Source: Acidobacteriaceae bacterium | GTDB taxonomy: Bacteria > Acidobacteriota > Terriglobia > Terriglobales > Acidobacteriaceae | Direction: 5' to 3' | Assembly: GCA_030038195.1 (NCBI GenBank) | Contig: JASHPJ010000138.1 | Coordinates: forward strand, 1-52,525 | DNA: 52,525 nt | Shown here: positions 35,559 to 45,761 of the stretch, piece by piece | How positions within the stretch are numbered: the first letter of the stretch is position 1 | Layout: every line of letters starts with the position of its first letter | The notes under the pieces: generated by a model | Seen by the model: the letters and a program-made list of their open reading frames with translations, nothing else | What the model was told of the DNA's origin: nothing | The model's database searches: none | Made by a program: the position numbers and the translations under genes

Positions 35559-35816
35559 TCAGGGGCGAGGAATCTGCAGGCGCTGGCGCAGCTCGTCGAA
35601 GAGCAGGCCGCGGCCGGGCCGGTAGGGCTGGAACCACTCGCCGTCAATGACCATCTGCGGAATGGCGCGCTTGCCCACGTGGCGGACTACTTCGTCAGAG
35701 GCAGCGGGATTGGCGTCCACGTCAATCTCGGTGTAGGCAATGCCGTGGGCGTCGAGAAACTGCTTGGCGGCCCGGCAGTCGCGGCACCACGACGCCGTGT
35801 AAACCTGCACATCCAT
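35559..35816 (-). CDS. Glutaredoxin-like protein (NrdH/mycoredoxin type)
   Basis: 85 residues. Active site Cys11-Arg-Asp-Cys14 (YTASWCRDCRAAKQFLDAHG) with the cis-Pro in RAIPQMVIDGEWF and a C-terminal RPGRGLLFDELRQRL helix. The CxDC form is closer to mycoredoxin and NrdH-like proteins than to classic CPYC glutaredoxins. It would reduce protein or thiol disulfides in the cytosol. Divergent from the cupin gene with only 41 bases between starts, so the two promoters overlap. Confidence 0.85.
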   Translation of the reverse strand: MDVQVYTASWCRDCRAAKQFLDAHGIAYTEIDVDANPAASDEVVRHVGKRAIPQMVIDGEWFQPYRPGRGLLFDELRQRLQIPRP

Positions 35817-35857
35817 GGCTCTATTTTACAGATAGTCCGCTGCTATCATCGGTGACA

Positions 35858-36343
35858 ATGACCGCAGACGAGATCAAAAAACTGCTCCGGCTGGAGCCGC
35901 ACCCGGTGGAGGGCGGCTTTTATCGCCGCACCTATACCTCGTCAGTCAGCGTGGCCCTGCTGCGCGGCGTGCGGCCTTACGGCACGGCGATCTATTACCT
36001 TCTGGAGCCCGGGACGTTCTCTGAGATGCACGTGCTTGCCTCGGATGAAATCTTCCACTTCTATCTGGGCGATCCGGTGGAGATGCTGCAGCTCTACCCG
36101 GATGGCGGCTCCGCTGTTTTGACTCTTGGACCGGATTTGGCGGCGGGACAGCACGTGCAGCTTATGGTTCCGGCAGGGGTGTGGCAGGGGACGCGGCTGG
36201 TTGGTGACGGCAAAGTAGCGCTGCTGGGGTGCACGGTGACGCCGGGGTTCGATTTTGCAGATTATCGGAACGCCGGCGCGGATGAGTTGATTGCGACGTG
36301 GCCGCTGGAGGAGGAGCGGATCAGAAAGCTGACACGAAGTTAG
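35858..36343 (+). CDS. DUF985 cupin protein
   Basis: 161 residues of the DUF985 (YML079w-like) cupin family: LEPHPVEGGFYRRTY, YGTAIYYLLEPGTFSEMHVL, SDEIFHFYLGDPVEMLQLYP and VPAGVWQGTRLV. The His and Glu positions of the cupin barrel are present. No enzyme activity is established for the family. The frame also opens at GTG 35852, two codons earlier; the ATG is more likely. The 3' gap to tadA carries a partial family A element. Confidence 0.85.
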   Translation: MTADEIKKLLRLEPHPVEGGFYRRTYTSSVSVALLRGVRPYGTAIYYLLEPGTFSEMHVLASDEIFHFYLGDPVEMLQLYPDGGSAVLTLGPDLAAGQHVQLMVPAGVWQGTRLVGDGKVALLGCTVTPGFDFADYRNAGADELIATWPLEEERIRKLTRS

Positions 36344-36379
36344 TACGACTTTCAGATATTCGTGGCGCAATTGACGGAG

Positions 36380-36431
36380 CTAGTGTCTTGTCCCTGAAGT
36401 TCATGACATAAATACCGCTGTCATCCTTTAG
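36380..36431 (-). mobile_element. MITE-like element, family A, partial copy 3
   Basis: On the minus strand GGATGACAGCGGTATTTATG then TCATGAACTTCAGGGACAAG and ACACTAG, matching the right end of 1330-1504 and 20590-20755. Only about 52 bases remain. Confidence 0.65.
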
Positions 36432-36461
36432 CCGGTGAACTCCATTTTTCTATTCCGCTGT

Positions 36462-36911
36462 TTATCGCCGCTCGTGGAAGAAATCGCGCAGCAGCTCGGC
36501 TGACTCTTCAGCAAGGATGCCGCGGTCAGCCCACATCTGGTGGTTGAGCCTGGGGTGGTTCAGCACGGACAGTACTGATCCGCAGGCGCCGGCCTTGGGA
36601 TCGGTGGCGGCGAAGACCAGCTTGTCGAGACGGGCGTGGATCATGGCTCCGGCGCACATGGCGCAGGGCTCCAGCGTAACGTAGAGCGTGCAGCCGTTGA
36701 GCCGGTAGTTGCCGAGCGCCTGTGCGGCTGCGCGGATGGCCACGATCTCTGCGTGGGCCGTGGGATCTGCGTCGCGCAGCACGCGGTTCTGGCCGCGAGC
36801 TACGATTGCGCCGTTATGCACAACGACCGCGCCGATGGGTACTTCGCCGGCTTCGCCGGCGAGGCGGGCTTCGGCGAGCGCGGCTTCCATGGCTTCCTGG
36901 TCAGAAATCAT
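36462..36911 (-). CDS. tadA: tRNA-specific adenosine deaminase
   Basis: 149 residues of cytidine/deoxycytidylate deaminase fold. The zinc ligands are in THAEIVAIRAAAQALG and LEPCAMCAGAMIHARLDKLV, and the catalytic Glu is in HAE. TadA turns A34 into inosine in tRNA-Arg(ACG). The C-terminal NHPRLNHQMWADRGILAEES block is typical of TadA rather than guanine deaminase. Its start overlaps the aguA stop by four bases (ATGA), so it is translated with the agmatine genes. Confidence 0.93.
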   Translation of the reverse strand: MISDQEAMEAALAEARLAGEAGEVPIGAVVVHNGAIVARGQNRVLRDADPTAHAEIVAIRAAAQALGNYRLNGCTLYVTLEPCAMCAGAMIHARLDKLVFAATDPKAGACGSVLSVLNHPRLNHQMWADRGILAEESAELLRDFFHERR

Positions 36912-37993
36912 GCTTCCGATACTAATGCCTTGGGCTGCTGCTGGGTCATGCAGTGCAGTGCGCCCAGGCCCCAGATGAGATCGACGCAGTGGATGCCGAT
37001 GACTTCGCGATCCGGAAAGACTTCGGCCAGAATATTGAGCGCAATGCGGTCGTTGGGATCGTGAAAGGTGGGAACAAGAACGAGTCCATTGGCGATGTAG
37101 AAGTTGGCGTAGCTGGCCGGGAGACGCTGGCCGCGAAAGACGACCGGGCGCGGCAGCGGCAGCTCGACGAGCGTGAACTGCTTGCCTGCAGGCGTGCGGG
37201 CGGCCTTGAGGCGGGCAAGATTTTCAGCCAGCGGCTCGTGGTTGGCGTCGCGCGTGTCGGGCTCGACGGCGGTGACGATGGTATCCGGGCTGACGAAGCG
37301 GGCGATGTCGTCGATGTGGCCGTGGGTGTCGTCGCCGGCGACGCCGCGGTTGAGCCAGATGACCCGATCGATGCCGAGATAGTTGGAGAAGACCTGCTCC
37401 AGTTGCTCGCGGCTCACGCCGGGGTTGCGCTGCTGCACTTCGCTCAGCAGGCACTCCTCGGTGGTGAGCATCAGACCGGTGCCGTTCACGTCAATCGAGC
37501 CACCTTCGAGCACGACGCAACGCTTCGCACCATTCTCGCTTTGGACGACCGGCTGCCACTCGGGAAGACCAAGCAGCTCCCTCACCCGGCCGGGAAGCTG
37601 GGCATCGAGATGCCAGTCGTCATACTTGGCCCAGGCGTTGAACTGCCAGTTGACGATGGCGAGCTGGCCGCTGGCGTTCTTTACGAAGATCGGGCCTGAA
37701 TCGCGGGTCCAGCCGCGGTCGGTGGGCCAGGCGTGAAAGCTGACCTGGTCGAGATTGGCGCCGGCGCGCGAGAGGATGCTCTGGACGCGTCGCTGCGCTG
37801 CGGCGTTCTCCACGATCAGATGAACGTGCTCCTGCGCGGCGAGCAGGCGCACGATCTCGGCGTAGGTCCAGGGGATGGCCTGGAACTTGCCCGGCCAGTC
37901 TTCGGGATTATGCGGCCAAGCGAGCCAGATGGCTTCGTGCGGCTCCCATTCTGCGGGCATGCGATAGCCCAGCGCGCGCGGCGTCGAGTCCAT
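36908..37993 (-). CDS. aguA: Agmatine deiminase
   Basis: 361 residues of the peptidylarginine-deiminase-like fold. The N-terminus MPAEWEPHEAIWLAWPHNPE and the catalytic Cys near the end (WGLGALHCMTQQQP) are diagnostic; the acid/His residues lie in DGTHGHIDD-type context (VAGDDTHGHIDDIARFV). It hydrolyses agmatine to N-carbamoylputrescine and ammonia. Two bases separate it from the aguB stop. With aguB and the pyruvoyl arginine decarboxylase upstream it completes a putrescine route. Confidence 0.95.
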   Translation of the reverse strand: MDSTPRALGYRMPAEWEPHEAIWLAWPHNPEDWPGKFQAIPWTYAEIVRLLAAQEHVHLIVENAAAQRRVQSILSRAGANLDQVSFHAWPTDRGWTRDSGPIFVKNASGQLAIVNWQFNAWAKYDDWHLDAQLPGRVRELLGLPEWQPVVQSENGAKRCVVLEGGSIDVNGTGLMLTTEECLLSEVQQRNPGVSREQLEQVFSNYLGIDRVIWLNRGVAGDDTHGHIDDIARFVSPDTIVTAVEPDTRDANHEPLAENLARLKAARTPAGKQFTLVELPLPRPVVFRGQRLPASYANFYIANGLVLVPTFHDPNDRIALNILAEVFPDREVIGIHCVDLIWGLGALHCMTQQQPKALVSEA

Positions 37994-37995
37994 TG

Positions 37996-38946
37996 CTACT
38001 TCGCTTCCCCGCTCTCTTGATCCAGGAACCGGCTCGCAATGGGCGCGTAGGCGTCGATGCGGCGATCGCGCAGGAAGGGCCAGTTGCGGCGTGTCTCTTC
38101 GATGAGCGCAAGGTCGATCTCGCCCAGCAGCACCTCTTCGGCATCATGCGAGGCCTTGGCGACGATGCGGCCGAAGGGATCGGCGAGAAAACTGCCACCC
38201 CAGAACTCCAGGCCGGGGCCGGCGACGCGGTTGCCGAGCACGTCGCCGTTCTCGTGGCCCACGCGGTTGACGCCGGCCACGTAGACGCCGTTGGCGATGG
38301 CGTGGGCGCGCTGGATGGTCTGCCACGCGTCATACTGCGCGGCGCCGAACTTGTCTTTCTCCGCCGGGTGCCAGCCGATGGCGGTGGGGTAGAAAAGCAC
38401 CTCGGCGCCCTTGAGCGCGGTGAGCCGCGCGCCCTCGGGATACCACTGGTCCCAGCAGACCAGCGTGCCCACGCGGCCGACGTGCAGGTCGACGGCCTGG
38501 AATCCGAGATCGCCGGGCGTGAAGTAGTACTTCTCGTAGTAGAGCGGATCGTCGGGGATGTGCATCTTGCGGTAGATGCTTACGATGCGGCCGCCGGCGT
38601 CGATAGTCACTGCCGTGTTGTGATAGAGCCCCGGCGCACGGCGCTCAAAGAGCGAGGCGATGATGGCTACGCCGGTCTGCTTCGCCACTTCCGCCAGCTT
38701 TTCCGTGGATGGGCCGGGGATGGGCTCAGCAAGATCGAAGAGGCGCAGGTCTTCGCGCTGGCAGAAGTACTGCGTGCGGAAGAGCTCAGGCAGGCAGATG
38801 ATCTGCGCGCCCAGCCGTGCGGCCTCGCGAATGTGGCGCACGGCGGCGGCGAAGTTGGCCTCGGGGTCGGGGCCCATGCTCATCTGAACGAGACCCACGT
38901 TGTATTTGCGTGCTTTTGACATGATTTGCTTGAGACCTTCCAACAT
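37996..38946 (-). CDS. aguB: N-carbamoylputrescine amidase
   Basis: 316 residues, nitrilase superfamily. The triad is visible: Glu in QIICLPELFRTQYFCQRED, Lys in YRKMHIPDDPLYYEKYYFTP and Cys in LVCWDQWYPEGARL. It hydrolyses N-carbamoylputrescine to putrescine, CO2 and ammonia. The start is either 38946 or ATG 38922 (MSKARKYNVGLVQMSM), which removes eight residues; the shorter form aligns better with the family. First of aguB-aguA-tadA. Confidence 0.93.
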   Translation of the reverse strand: MLEGLKQIMSKARKYNVGLVQMSMGPDPEANFAAAVRHIREAARLGAQIICLPELFRTQYFCQREDLRLFDLAEPIPGPSTEKLAEVAKQTGVAIIASLFERRAPGLYHNTAVTIDAGGRIVSIYRKMHIPDDPLYYEKYYFTPGDLGFQAVDLHVGRVGTLVCWDQWYPEGARLTALKGAEVLFYPTAIGWHPAEKDKFGAAQYDAWQTIQRAHAIANGVYVAGVNRVGHENGDVLGNRVAGPGLEFWGGSFLADPFGRIVAKASHDAEEVLLGEIDLALIEETRRNWPFLRDRRIDAYAPIASRFLDQESGEAK

Positions 38947-39010
38947 TCGATCCGGGAGATTTCCGGCACGACTTCACAATGTGCTGAAAGCGCAGATTGT
39001 GATCCTCAAA

Positions 39011-39110
39011 GCTCCCTCAGGGGCTAAAACCCATAATAATTTTGGGCTGCGTCTGCGGCATGAGTAAACTCGTGCCCTGCTACAAAGCCCCTGCCCAAAA
39101 CCTTTCAACA
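39011..39110. repeat. Nested palindromic repeat, GGCACGGCT-like
   Basis: Outer arms CAGGGGCT (39018-39025) and AGCCCCTG (39086-39093) enclose the inner hairpin GGCATGAG-TAAA-CTCGTGCC (39058-39077). The layout and the GTGCCCTG...CAAA tail recall the repeat at 20536-20580. It lies between aguB and the arginine decarboxylase gene. Confidence 0.55.
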
Positions 39111-39185
39111 GGGTTCTGAAGACTTGCATGGTACAAACTCTCCCCAGTGAATTGGTAATTGGAGAACCGCCCGTGATGCGGACCA

Positions 39186-39222
39186 CGTAAACAAGGCCAA
39201 CCCTGCGCTGGCAGGATTGGCC
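39186..39222 (-). terminator. Intrinsic terminator after arginine decarboxylase
   Basis: GGCCAACCCTGC-GCTG-GCAGGATTGGCC (39195-39222). On the minus strand it is followed by TTGTTTA, 24 bases after the stop. Confidence 0.65.
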
Positions 39223-39246
39223 TCGAAACTCTGCCGTGCAGAATCG

Positions 39247-39795
39247 CTACTCTTCGAGGATCAGCACCGCGGCGGCGATGGTGGTGGTCCACAGGCCGCG
39301 CTTGTCGCCTACGGCCGACTGCGTGATGTTGCTGGTGCGGACGATCTTGTTGGAGATGCGGTAGATCTCTTTCTTCTCGTCCCAGCTCTTGTCCGGATCG
39401 AATTCCACGTCGAGCGTGGTGGCCAGCATCTCGGCGGCCAGCTCCTCGGCGTATTCGCCGGCCTGCTCTTCGGTCTCGCCAAAGCTGTGGTGCTCGCTCA
39501 GGTAACCGTAGGTGTCCTTGTCGGCCGGGATGGCCACGCCGATGCTCGAAACCACCAGGCGGTGCGGCTCGCGGGTGGAGTTCTCCGCGATGACCGCGAA
39601 GACCACCTCGCCGTGATTCAGATAGGTGAGTCCTTCTTTGCGCGAGATCACCTTGCAGCGCGGCGGAAAGATGGACGACACGCGCACCAGGTTCTGCGAG
39701 GCGATGCCCGCATCGCGCAGGGCCAGCTCAAACGAGGTTAGCCGCTCCTTGTGTTTGCCTACACCCTTGGTGAAGAAGAGCTTCTTTGGGACCAT
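39247..39795 (-). CDS. pdaD: Pyruvoyl-dependent arginine decarboxylase
   Basis: 182 residues, the single-chain precursor of PvlArgDC. The self-cleavage site is in [14 protein letters not shown]: cleavage between the two Ser residues turns the second into the pyruvoyl group, giving beta and alpha chains. Further family blocks are [20 protein letters not shown] and [20 protein letters not shown]. It makes agmatine from arginine. ATG 39795 ([11 protein letters not shown]) is preferred over the TTG at 39807. Upstream of aguB-aguA on the same strand but separated by a terminator and repeat, so separately transcribed. Confidence 0.93.
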   Translation of the reverse strand: MVPKKLFFTKGVGKHKERLTSFELALRDAGIASQNLVRVSSIFPPRCKVISRKEGLTYLNHGEVVFAVIAENSTREPHRLVVSSIGVAIPADKDTYGYLSEHHSFGETEEQAGEYAEELAAEMLATTLDVEFDPDKSWDEKKEIYRISNKIVRTSNITQSAVGDKRGLWTTTIAAAVLILEE

Positions 39796-39965
39796 GCCTT
39801 TTCCCAATTTCTATGTACCCTCCGTGGGTTGAAAATCACCGTTTTGATACAACGTTCCCGCATGAGTCTATCGCATCTGGCCGGGCTGGAACAGGCTTTC
39901 GCGCAATTTCATCTGTGATTCACGGGAAAACCGTACGCACGGCGCTCCAGGCCGGTTCCGGGGTG

Positions 39966-39988
39966 GTCTGCCGCCGCCGGCGGCAGAC
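39966..39988. repeat. Perfect hairpin upstream of DUF4252 gene
   Basis: GTCTGCCGCC-GCC-GGCGGCAGAC, a perfect 10-bp stem about 58 bases before the DUF4252 start. No T-run follows. Function unknown. Confidence 0.5.
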
Positions 39989-40045
39989 TGCGCGCCAGCC
40001 GCCAAATCGTTGCAACTTTCCGGCGATTTCCACGTTTAATAAGAC

Positions 40046-40663
40046 ATGAACTGGCTGCGTCTGGCTGGAATCTCCATTCTGAGCGCGGGCGTTGTGTGCG
40101 CCTGTGCGCCGGCTCAATCCCCTGCGGGTGGCCCGCCGCCGGCGGCTACGGCCAATCCCGACACCGGCCCGGTGCCTCTCGAGTGGACGCCTCCGGCGCT
40201 GGCGGCGCTGAGCGCACAGGCGGCCGTCAAATCGAGCTTCACACTGGACCGCGCAATGCTGGCCGCGGCCTCTGCCCTGCTGCCCGACTCCGACACCGAC
40301 GCACGGCAGACCATCGCCAAGCTGGACGGCGTGAGCGTGCACACGCTGCGCTTCGGCGACCCCGGCATGATCGACCCGGCTGCGGTCGAGTCCATGCGCG
40401 AGGCGTATCACCTGCGCGGCTGGAAGCACCTGGTGAGCACCACCAGCTCCGGCGGCCCGGTGCACGACAATACCACTGACGTATGGGTGGTGCTGGACGG
40501 AGCCACGGTGCGCGGCGCGGTGGTGCTGGCGGAGACGCCGAAGAGCATCACGCTGGTGACGATTGCCGGCAACCTGAACCCGGTGGACATCCTTCATCTG
40601 CGCGGACACTTCGGCATTCCGAAGTTCGACGCGGGCGACATGACAAACGGGACGGACAGGTAG
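40046..40663 (+). CDS. Exported DUF4252-like protein
   Basis: 205 residues with a signal peptide (MNWLRLAGISILSAGVVCAC, a possible lipobox near Cys18/20). The rest follows the DUF4252 plan: FTLDRAMLAAASALLPDSDT, IAKLDGVSVHTLRFGDPGMI, WKHLVSTTSSGGPVHDNTTD and AETPKSITLVTIAGNLNPVD, ending LRGHFGIPKFD. The family is known from Bacteroidota and acidobacteria, with no firm role; it sometimes lies beside sigma-factor genes, which is not the case here. The Pro/Ala linker after the signal peptide fits a lipoprotein. Confidence 0.75.
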   Translation: MNWLRLAGISILSAGVVCACAPAQSPAGGPPPAATANPDTGPVPLEWTPPALAALSAQAAVKSSFTLDRAMLAAASALLPDSDTDARQTIAKLDGVSVHTLRFGDPGMIDPAAVESMREAYHLRGWKHLVSTTSSGGPVHDNTTDVWVVLDGATVRGAVVLAETPKSITLVTIAGNLNPVDILHLRGHFGIPKFDAGDMTNGTDR

Positions 40664-40777
40664 CTCTCTGCACGGTCTCAGACTCCGGTTTCCTGCGGCT
40701 TGCCCGCATTGCCACCCCTAAATTCCAGGTGGTAGCCTCTAACTTGATTGAGTCCATAAGGGGTTACCACAACAATC

Positions 40778-42178
40778 ATGCAAAACACCTACAACAGCCT
40801 TGAGCTGCCCAAAAACGGCCAGCCGATCGAGTACAAGGACGGGCAATTTGCCGTGCCCGACAATCCCATCATTCCTTACATTGAAGGCGACGGCACGGGC
40901 CGCGACATCTGGAAGGCCTCGCAGCGGGTCTTCGACGCGGCTGTCGAAAAATCCTACGGCGGCAAGCGCGCCATCCGCTGGTTTGAGATCTTCGCCGGCG
41001 AAAAGGCCTACCGCCGGTTCAACACCTGGCTGCCAGACGACTCCGTGAGCGCGGCGCGGGACCTGCGCGTGTCGATCAAGGGACCGCTCACCACGCCGGT
41101 GGGCGGCGGCATCCGCTCGCTCAACGTGGCGCTGCGCCAGATTCTCGATCTCTACGCCTGTGTGCGGCCGGTAAAGTACTACCAGGGCGTGCCCAGCCCG
41201 GTGAAGCATCCGGAGAAGCTCGACGTGGTGATCTTCCGCGAAAATACGGAAGACGTGTACGCCGGCGTCGAGTTCAAGCAGGGCTCGGAAGAGGCGGCGC
41301 GGCTGATCAGCTTTCTTAACGACGATCTGCTCAAGGGCGGCAAGAAGAAGGTTCGCGCCGACTCGGGCGTGGGCATCAAGCCGATCTCGATCTTCGGCAC
41401 CAAGCGGCTGGTGCGCTACGCCATCCGCCACGCGCTGGAGACGGGCCGCAGGACGGTCACGCTGGTGCACAAGGGCAACATCCAGAAGTTCACCGAGGGC
41501 GCCTTCCGCGAGTGGGGTTACGAAGTGGCCACCGGCGAGTTCCGCGCGCAGACGGTGACCGAGCGCGAGAGCTGGATCCTGGGCAATGTGGAGGCCAACC
41601 CCGGCATCTCCATCGAGCAGAACGCCGCGCTCATCGAGCCGGGTATCGAGTTTGCGCCGCAGAGCTTTCGCGATTCGGTTTGTGCAGAAGTTAAGGGTGT
41701 GCTTGACTCGATCGGCAAGAGCCATGGCAACGGCGCGTGGAAGTCGAAGATCCTGGTCAACGACCGCATCGCCGACTCGATCTTCCAGCAGATCATCATC
41801 CGGCCGTCCGATTACAGCGTGCTGGCCACGTCGAACCTTAACGGCGACTACATCTCCGACGCGGCGGCGGCGCAGGTGGGCGGCCTGGGCATCGCGCCCG
41901 GCGCCAACATCGGCGACGGCTACGCGGTCTTCGAGGCCACGCACGGCACTGCGCCCAAGTACGCGGACAAGGACGTGATCAATCCTGGCTCGGTGATTCT
42001 CTCGGGCGTGATGCTGCTCGACTTCATCGGCTGGAAGGAAGCGGCCAAGCTGATCGAGACCTCGATGGAGAAGACCATTCAGCAGAAGTTCGTGACCTAC
42101 GACTTCGAGCGCCAGACGGCCGGGGCCACGAAGGTGGGCACCAGCGAGTTCGCTACGCGGATTATCGGGAATATGTAG
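40778..42178 (+). CDS. icd: NADP-dependent isocitrate dehydrogenase
   Basis: 466 residues, the prokaryotic type I enzyme. The substrate loop [20 protein letters not shown] contains the Ser that AceK phosphorylates in E. coli; [14 protein letters not shown] and the metal/NADP block [20 protein letters not shown] / [13 protein letters not shown] are intact. It oxidises isocitrate to 2-oxoglutarate in the TCA cycle. AAGGGG lies 13 bases before the ATG. It is followed at 16 bases by a barstar-like gene and then mdh, so the two TCA genes are likely cotranscribed with an intruder between them. Confidence 0.95.
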   Translation: MQNTYNSLELPKNGQPIEYKDGQFAVPDNPIIPYIEGDGTGRDIWKASQRVFDAAVEKSYGGKRAIRWFEIFAGEKAYRRFNTWLPDDSVSAARDLRVSIKGPLTTPVGGGIRSLNVALRQILDLYACVRPVKYYQGVPSPVKHPEKLDVVIFRENTEDVYAGVEFKQGSEEAARLISFLNDDLLKGGKKKVRADSGVGIKPISIFGTKRLVRYAIRHALETGRRTVTLVHKGNIQKFTEGAFREWGYEVATGEFRAQTVTERESWILGNVEANPGISIEQNAALIEPGIEFAPQSFRDSVCAEVKGVLDSIGKSHGNGAWKSKILVNDRIADSIFQQIIIRPSDYSVLATSNLNGDYISDAAAAQVGGLGIAPGANIGDGYAVFEATHGTAPKYADKDVINPGSVILSGVMLLDFIGWKEAAKLIETSMEKTIQQKFVTYDFERQTAGATKVGTSEFATRIIGNM

Positions 42179-42194
42179 CGCGGATTCACGCGAT

Positions 42195-43474
<1,280 letters not shown>

Positions 43475-43501
43475 ACCGGCTCGGCGACCTGAAAATCAAA
43501 T

Positions 43502-43538
43502 GGCCCCGGATTCAAGAGAACCCGGGGCCAATCTTTTT
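43502..43538 (+). terminator. Intrinsic terminator after mdh
   Basis: GGCCCCGG (43502-43509) pairs with CCGGGGCC (43522-43529), followed by AATCTTTTT, 28 bases after the mdh stop. Confidence 0.82.
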
Positions 43539-43564
43539 GCTCGCGTAGTGGCTCTCAATCTGTT

Positions 43565-44236
43565 TCAATCCATCGACATGCTCAACTGGTGGCGCACGTC
43601 GGCGCCGCGGATCCAGAAGATCACGTCGGTGGCGATGTTCGTGGCGTGATCGGCGATGCGCTCCAGGTTCTTGGCCACCAGGATGCCGTTCATAGCCTGC
43701 TGCGTATGTTGCGGCTGCGACTCGATGAGCCTGAGCAGGTCAGCGTGCGCGCGGCGGTTCATGCGGTCGATCTCGTCGTCCATCTCGCGCACGGAGTCGG
43801 CTAGCCGGGCGTCGCCGTCAAGCAGCGCCTGCACCGCGGTGCGGATCATGCGCGCGGCGAACTCGCCCATGGCGGTAAAGTCCACCGGCAGCTCCATCGG
43901 ATCGAGGGCCAGGATCTCCTTGGTGCGGCGGGCAATCGCCGTGGCCTGGTCGCCGATCCGCTCCAGGTCGCCATTGATCTTGATCACCGAGAGGATGAAG
44001 CGCAGGTCGACGGCCATCGGCTGCTCCTTGGCGAGCAGCTCATAGGCCATCTCGTCCAGCTCGCGCTGGGCGGTGTTGATGGCCGTCTCGTTCTGCTTGA
44101 CGTACTTGCACAGTCCCTTGTCGCGCAGCAGGAAAGCGTCCACAGCGGACTCGACCGCCTGCTGCGCAAGCGCAGCCATGGCCAGGAGCTTGTCCTTGAG
44201 CTCGGCGAGCTGCTGTTGGAAGTGGATACGCGGCAC
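43565..44236 (-). CDS. phoU: Phosphate transport regulator PhoU
   Basis: 223 residues, two three-helix PhoU bundles. The metal-binding motifs E/DxxxD are seen in LERIGDQATAIARRTKEI and LERIADHATNIATDVIFWIR. PhoU damps the PhoR-PstSCAB system when phosphate is plentiful. GTG 44236 (MPRIHFQQQLAEL) is preferred over TTG 44245, which would sit on top of the ribosome site. No pst or pho genes are adjacent in the window. Convergent with mdh. Confidence 0.93.
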   Translation of the reverse strand: MPRIHFQQQLAELKDKLLAMAALAQQAVESAVDAFLLRDKGLCKYVKQNETAINTAQRELDEMAYELLAKEQPMAVDLRFILSVIKINGDLERIGDQATAIARRTKEILALDPMELPVDFTAMGEFAARMIRTAVQALLDGDARLADSVREMDDEIDRMNRRAHADLLRLIESQPQHTQQAMNGILVAKNLERIADHATNIATDVIFWIRGADVRHQLSMSMD

Positions 44237-44428
44237 TGCTCTCAATCCTCCATCGCATCATTGTGCATCAAACAATATTACAAGAGAACAAATTTCGCCG
44301 CGCGCATCTGCAACGTTATCCCCTTGTGGATGCTCCCAATGTGGTATTGACGCGTCCTTGCGCAGAAAGGCGCGCAGCTTCCCGATCGATTGCGGTCGTG
44401 TTGCTCTGGGCGCGCGCTCAAAAACCGC

Positions 44429-45739
44429 TCACGCGAGCACGGCGGGATGTTTCAGCCGTGGACGCTCGATGGCTCCCAGCAGGAAGATGTAGCCGGCGAT
44501 GCCGATGGCAAGGTAAATTGCCGATACGCGAAATACCCACACATACGAGTGCAGGGCCTGCACCAGGTAGCCGGTGATGATGGGCGCGCAGACGCCCGAC
44601 ACCTGGTTCGAAAAGTTGATGATGCCGCCCACTTTGCCCACGTCCTTGTGTCCCGCAATCAGCGAAGGCAGCGACCACCCCACCGCCGAATGCGCCGACA
44701 GGCCGCCAATGGAGAGGCTGATCCAGATGAGCGCCTGCGTGGCAGAGTGCGCGTGGCCGGCGCCCAGGATGCCCAGTCCGCAGGCCGCGCCGGCGATCAG
44801 CACCGTACGCCGCACGCGGCTCGCATTTGACCCACGCTTGACGAGGAAGTCCACCAGCCAGCCGCCGATAGCCAGCTCGCAGAAGGTGGCGATGAGCCAG
44901 GGCACGCTGGTGTAGAGAAACGAATGCATCAGATCGATGTGGAGCGCGGAGGCAAAGTAGCTGGGCAGCCAGGTGAGCAACAGGTAAAAGATGTAGTTAT
45001 ACGAGCCGAAGCCCAGCGCCAGGCCAAGCACCTTGCGCTGGCCGAGCAGGTGGAAGAGCGAGGATTCCGGCTCGCGCACAGGCTCCGCGTCGCCATTGTC
45101 TCCGGCCTCAATGTAACGGCGCTCGATGCCGCTCAGTCCTGCGTCGTCATCCGGGTCGCGGTAGACGCGCCAGAAGTAGATAAAGTAGAGCAGGCTGATG
45201 GCGCCGGTCATGGCGAAGCTCCAGCGCCAGCCGGCTTTGAGCAGCACGAATCCGATGAGCGGGATGCCGATGACGGAGGAGAATTTGGCTGCCGAGTCAA
45301 ACAGGGCCGTGGCCAAGCTGCGCTCGCGCGGCGGGAACCAGTGGCCCACGGCCTTGGCGCTGGCCGGGAAGGTTGGCGCTTCTCCTACGCCGAGCAAAAA
45401 GCGCGCGCCAAAGAGCGCCGGCAGAGATGGCGCGACCGCGCCGCCGAACGTGGCCAGGCTCCAGAGAAACGTACCCGCGCGCCCCACTTTGCGCACGCCG
45501 AACTTGTCGAGGACGACGCCGATGGGCAACTGGCAGAACCAGTAGGTGAGGTTGTAGGCGCCGGAGAGATAGCCGAAGGCGACGTCGGAGATGCCGAAAG
45601 AGGCGATCAGCGCCGCGTGCGAGGCGGAAAGGTTGACGCGGTCAAAGTAGTTGACCAGGACCCCGATGCCGAGCAGCCAGGCAATGCGCCAGCGCCGCCG
45701 GGGAATGCCTGCGCGTGTCTCGATCGTCTCAGTCGCCAA
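44429..45739 (-). CDS. MFS sugar-acid transporter (ACS-like)
   Basis: 436 residues with 12 predicted helices. The helix 2-3 loop DKFGVRKVGRAGTFLWSLAT and the GVGEAPTFPASAKAVGHWFP block match the anion:cation symporter family (GudP/ExuT/DgoT-like uptake of hexuronates, aldarates or aldonates). The start is TTG 45739 with GGAGAGGAA just ahead; the frame stays open further upstream but would overlap the preceding gene. Last gene of the sugar-acid cluster, 22 bases after the keto-deoxy-pentonate dehydratase. Xylonate or arabinonate is a reasonable guess for its cargo. Confidence 0.85.
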   Translation of the reverse strand: MATETIETRAGIPRRRWRIAWLLGIGVLVNYFDRVNLSASHAALIASFGISDVAFGYLSGAYNLTYWFCQLPIGVVLDKFGVRKVGRAGTFLWSLATFGGAVAPSLPALFGARFLLGVGEAPTFPASAKAVGHWFPPRERSLATALFDSAAKFSSVIGIPLIGFVLLKAGWRWSFAMTGAISLLYFIYFWRVYRDPDDDAGLSGIERRYIEAGDNGDAEPVREPESSLFHLLGQRKVLGLALGFGSYNYIFYLLLTWLPSYFASALHIDLMHSFLYTSVPWLIATFCELAIGGWLVDFLVKRGSNASRVRRTVLIAGAACGLGILGAGHAHSATQALIWISLSIGGLSAHSAVGWSLPSLIAGHKDVGKVGGIINFSNQVSGVCAPIITGYLVQALHSYVWVFRVSAIYLAIGIAGYIFLLGAIERPRLKHPAVLA

Positions 45740-45761
45740 GGAATTCCTCTCCGCCGGTTCT

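Noticed and set aside
35841-35848. TGCTATCA near the cupin start as a second FitA operator
   Set aside because: A single octamer match with no partner site and no toxin-antitoxin gene nearby; expected by chance at this window size.
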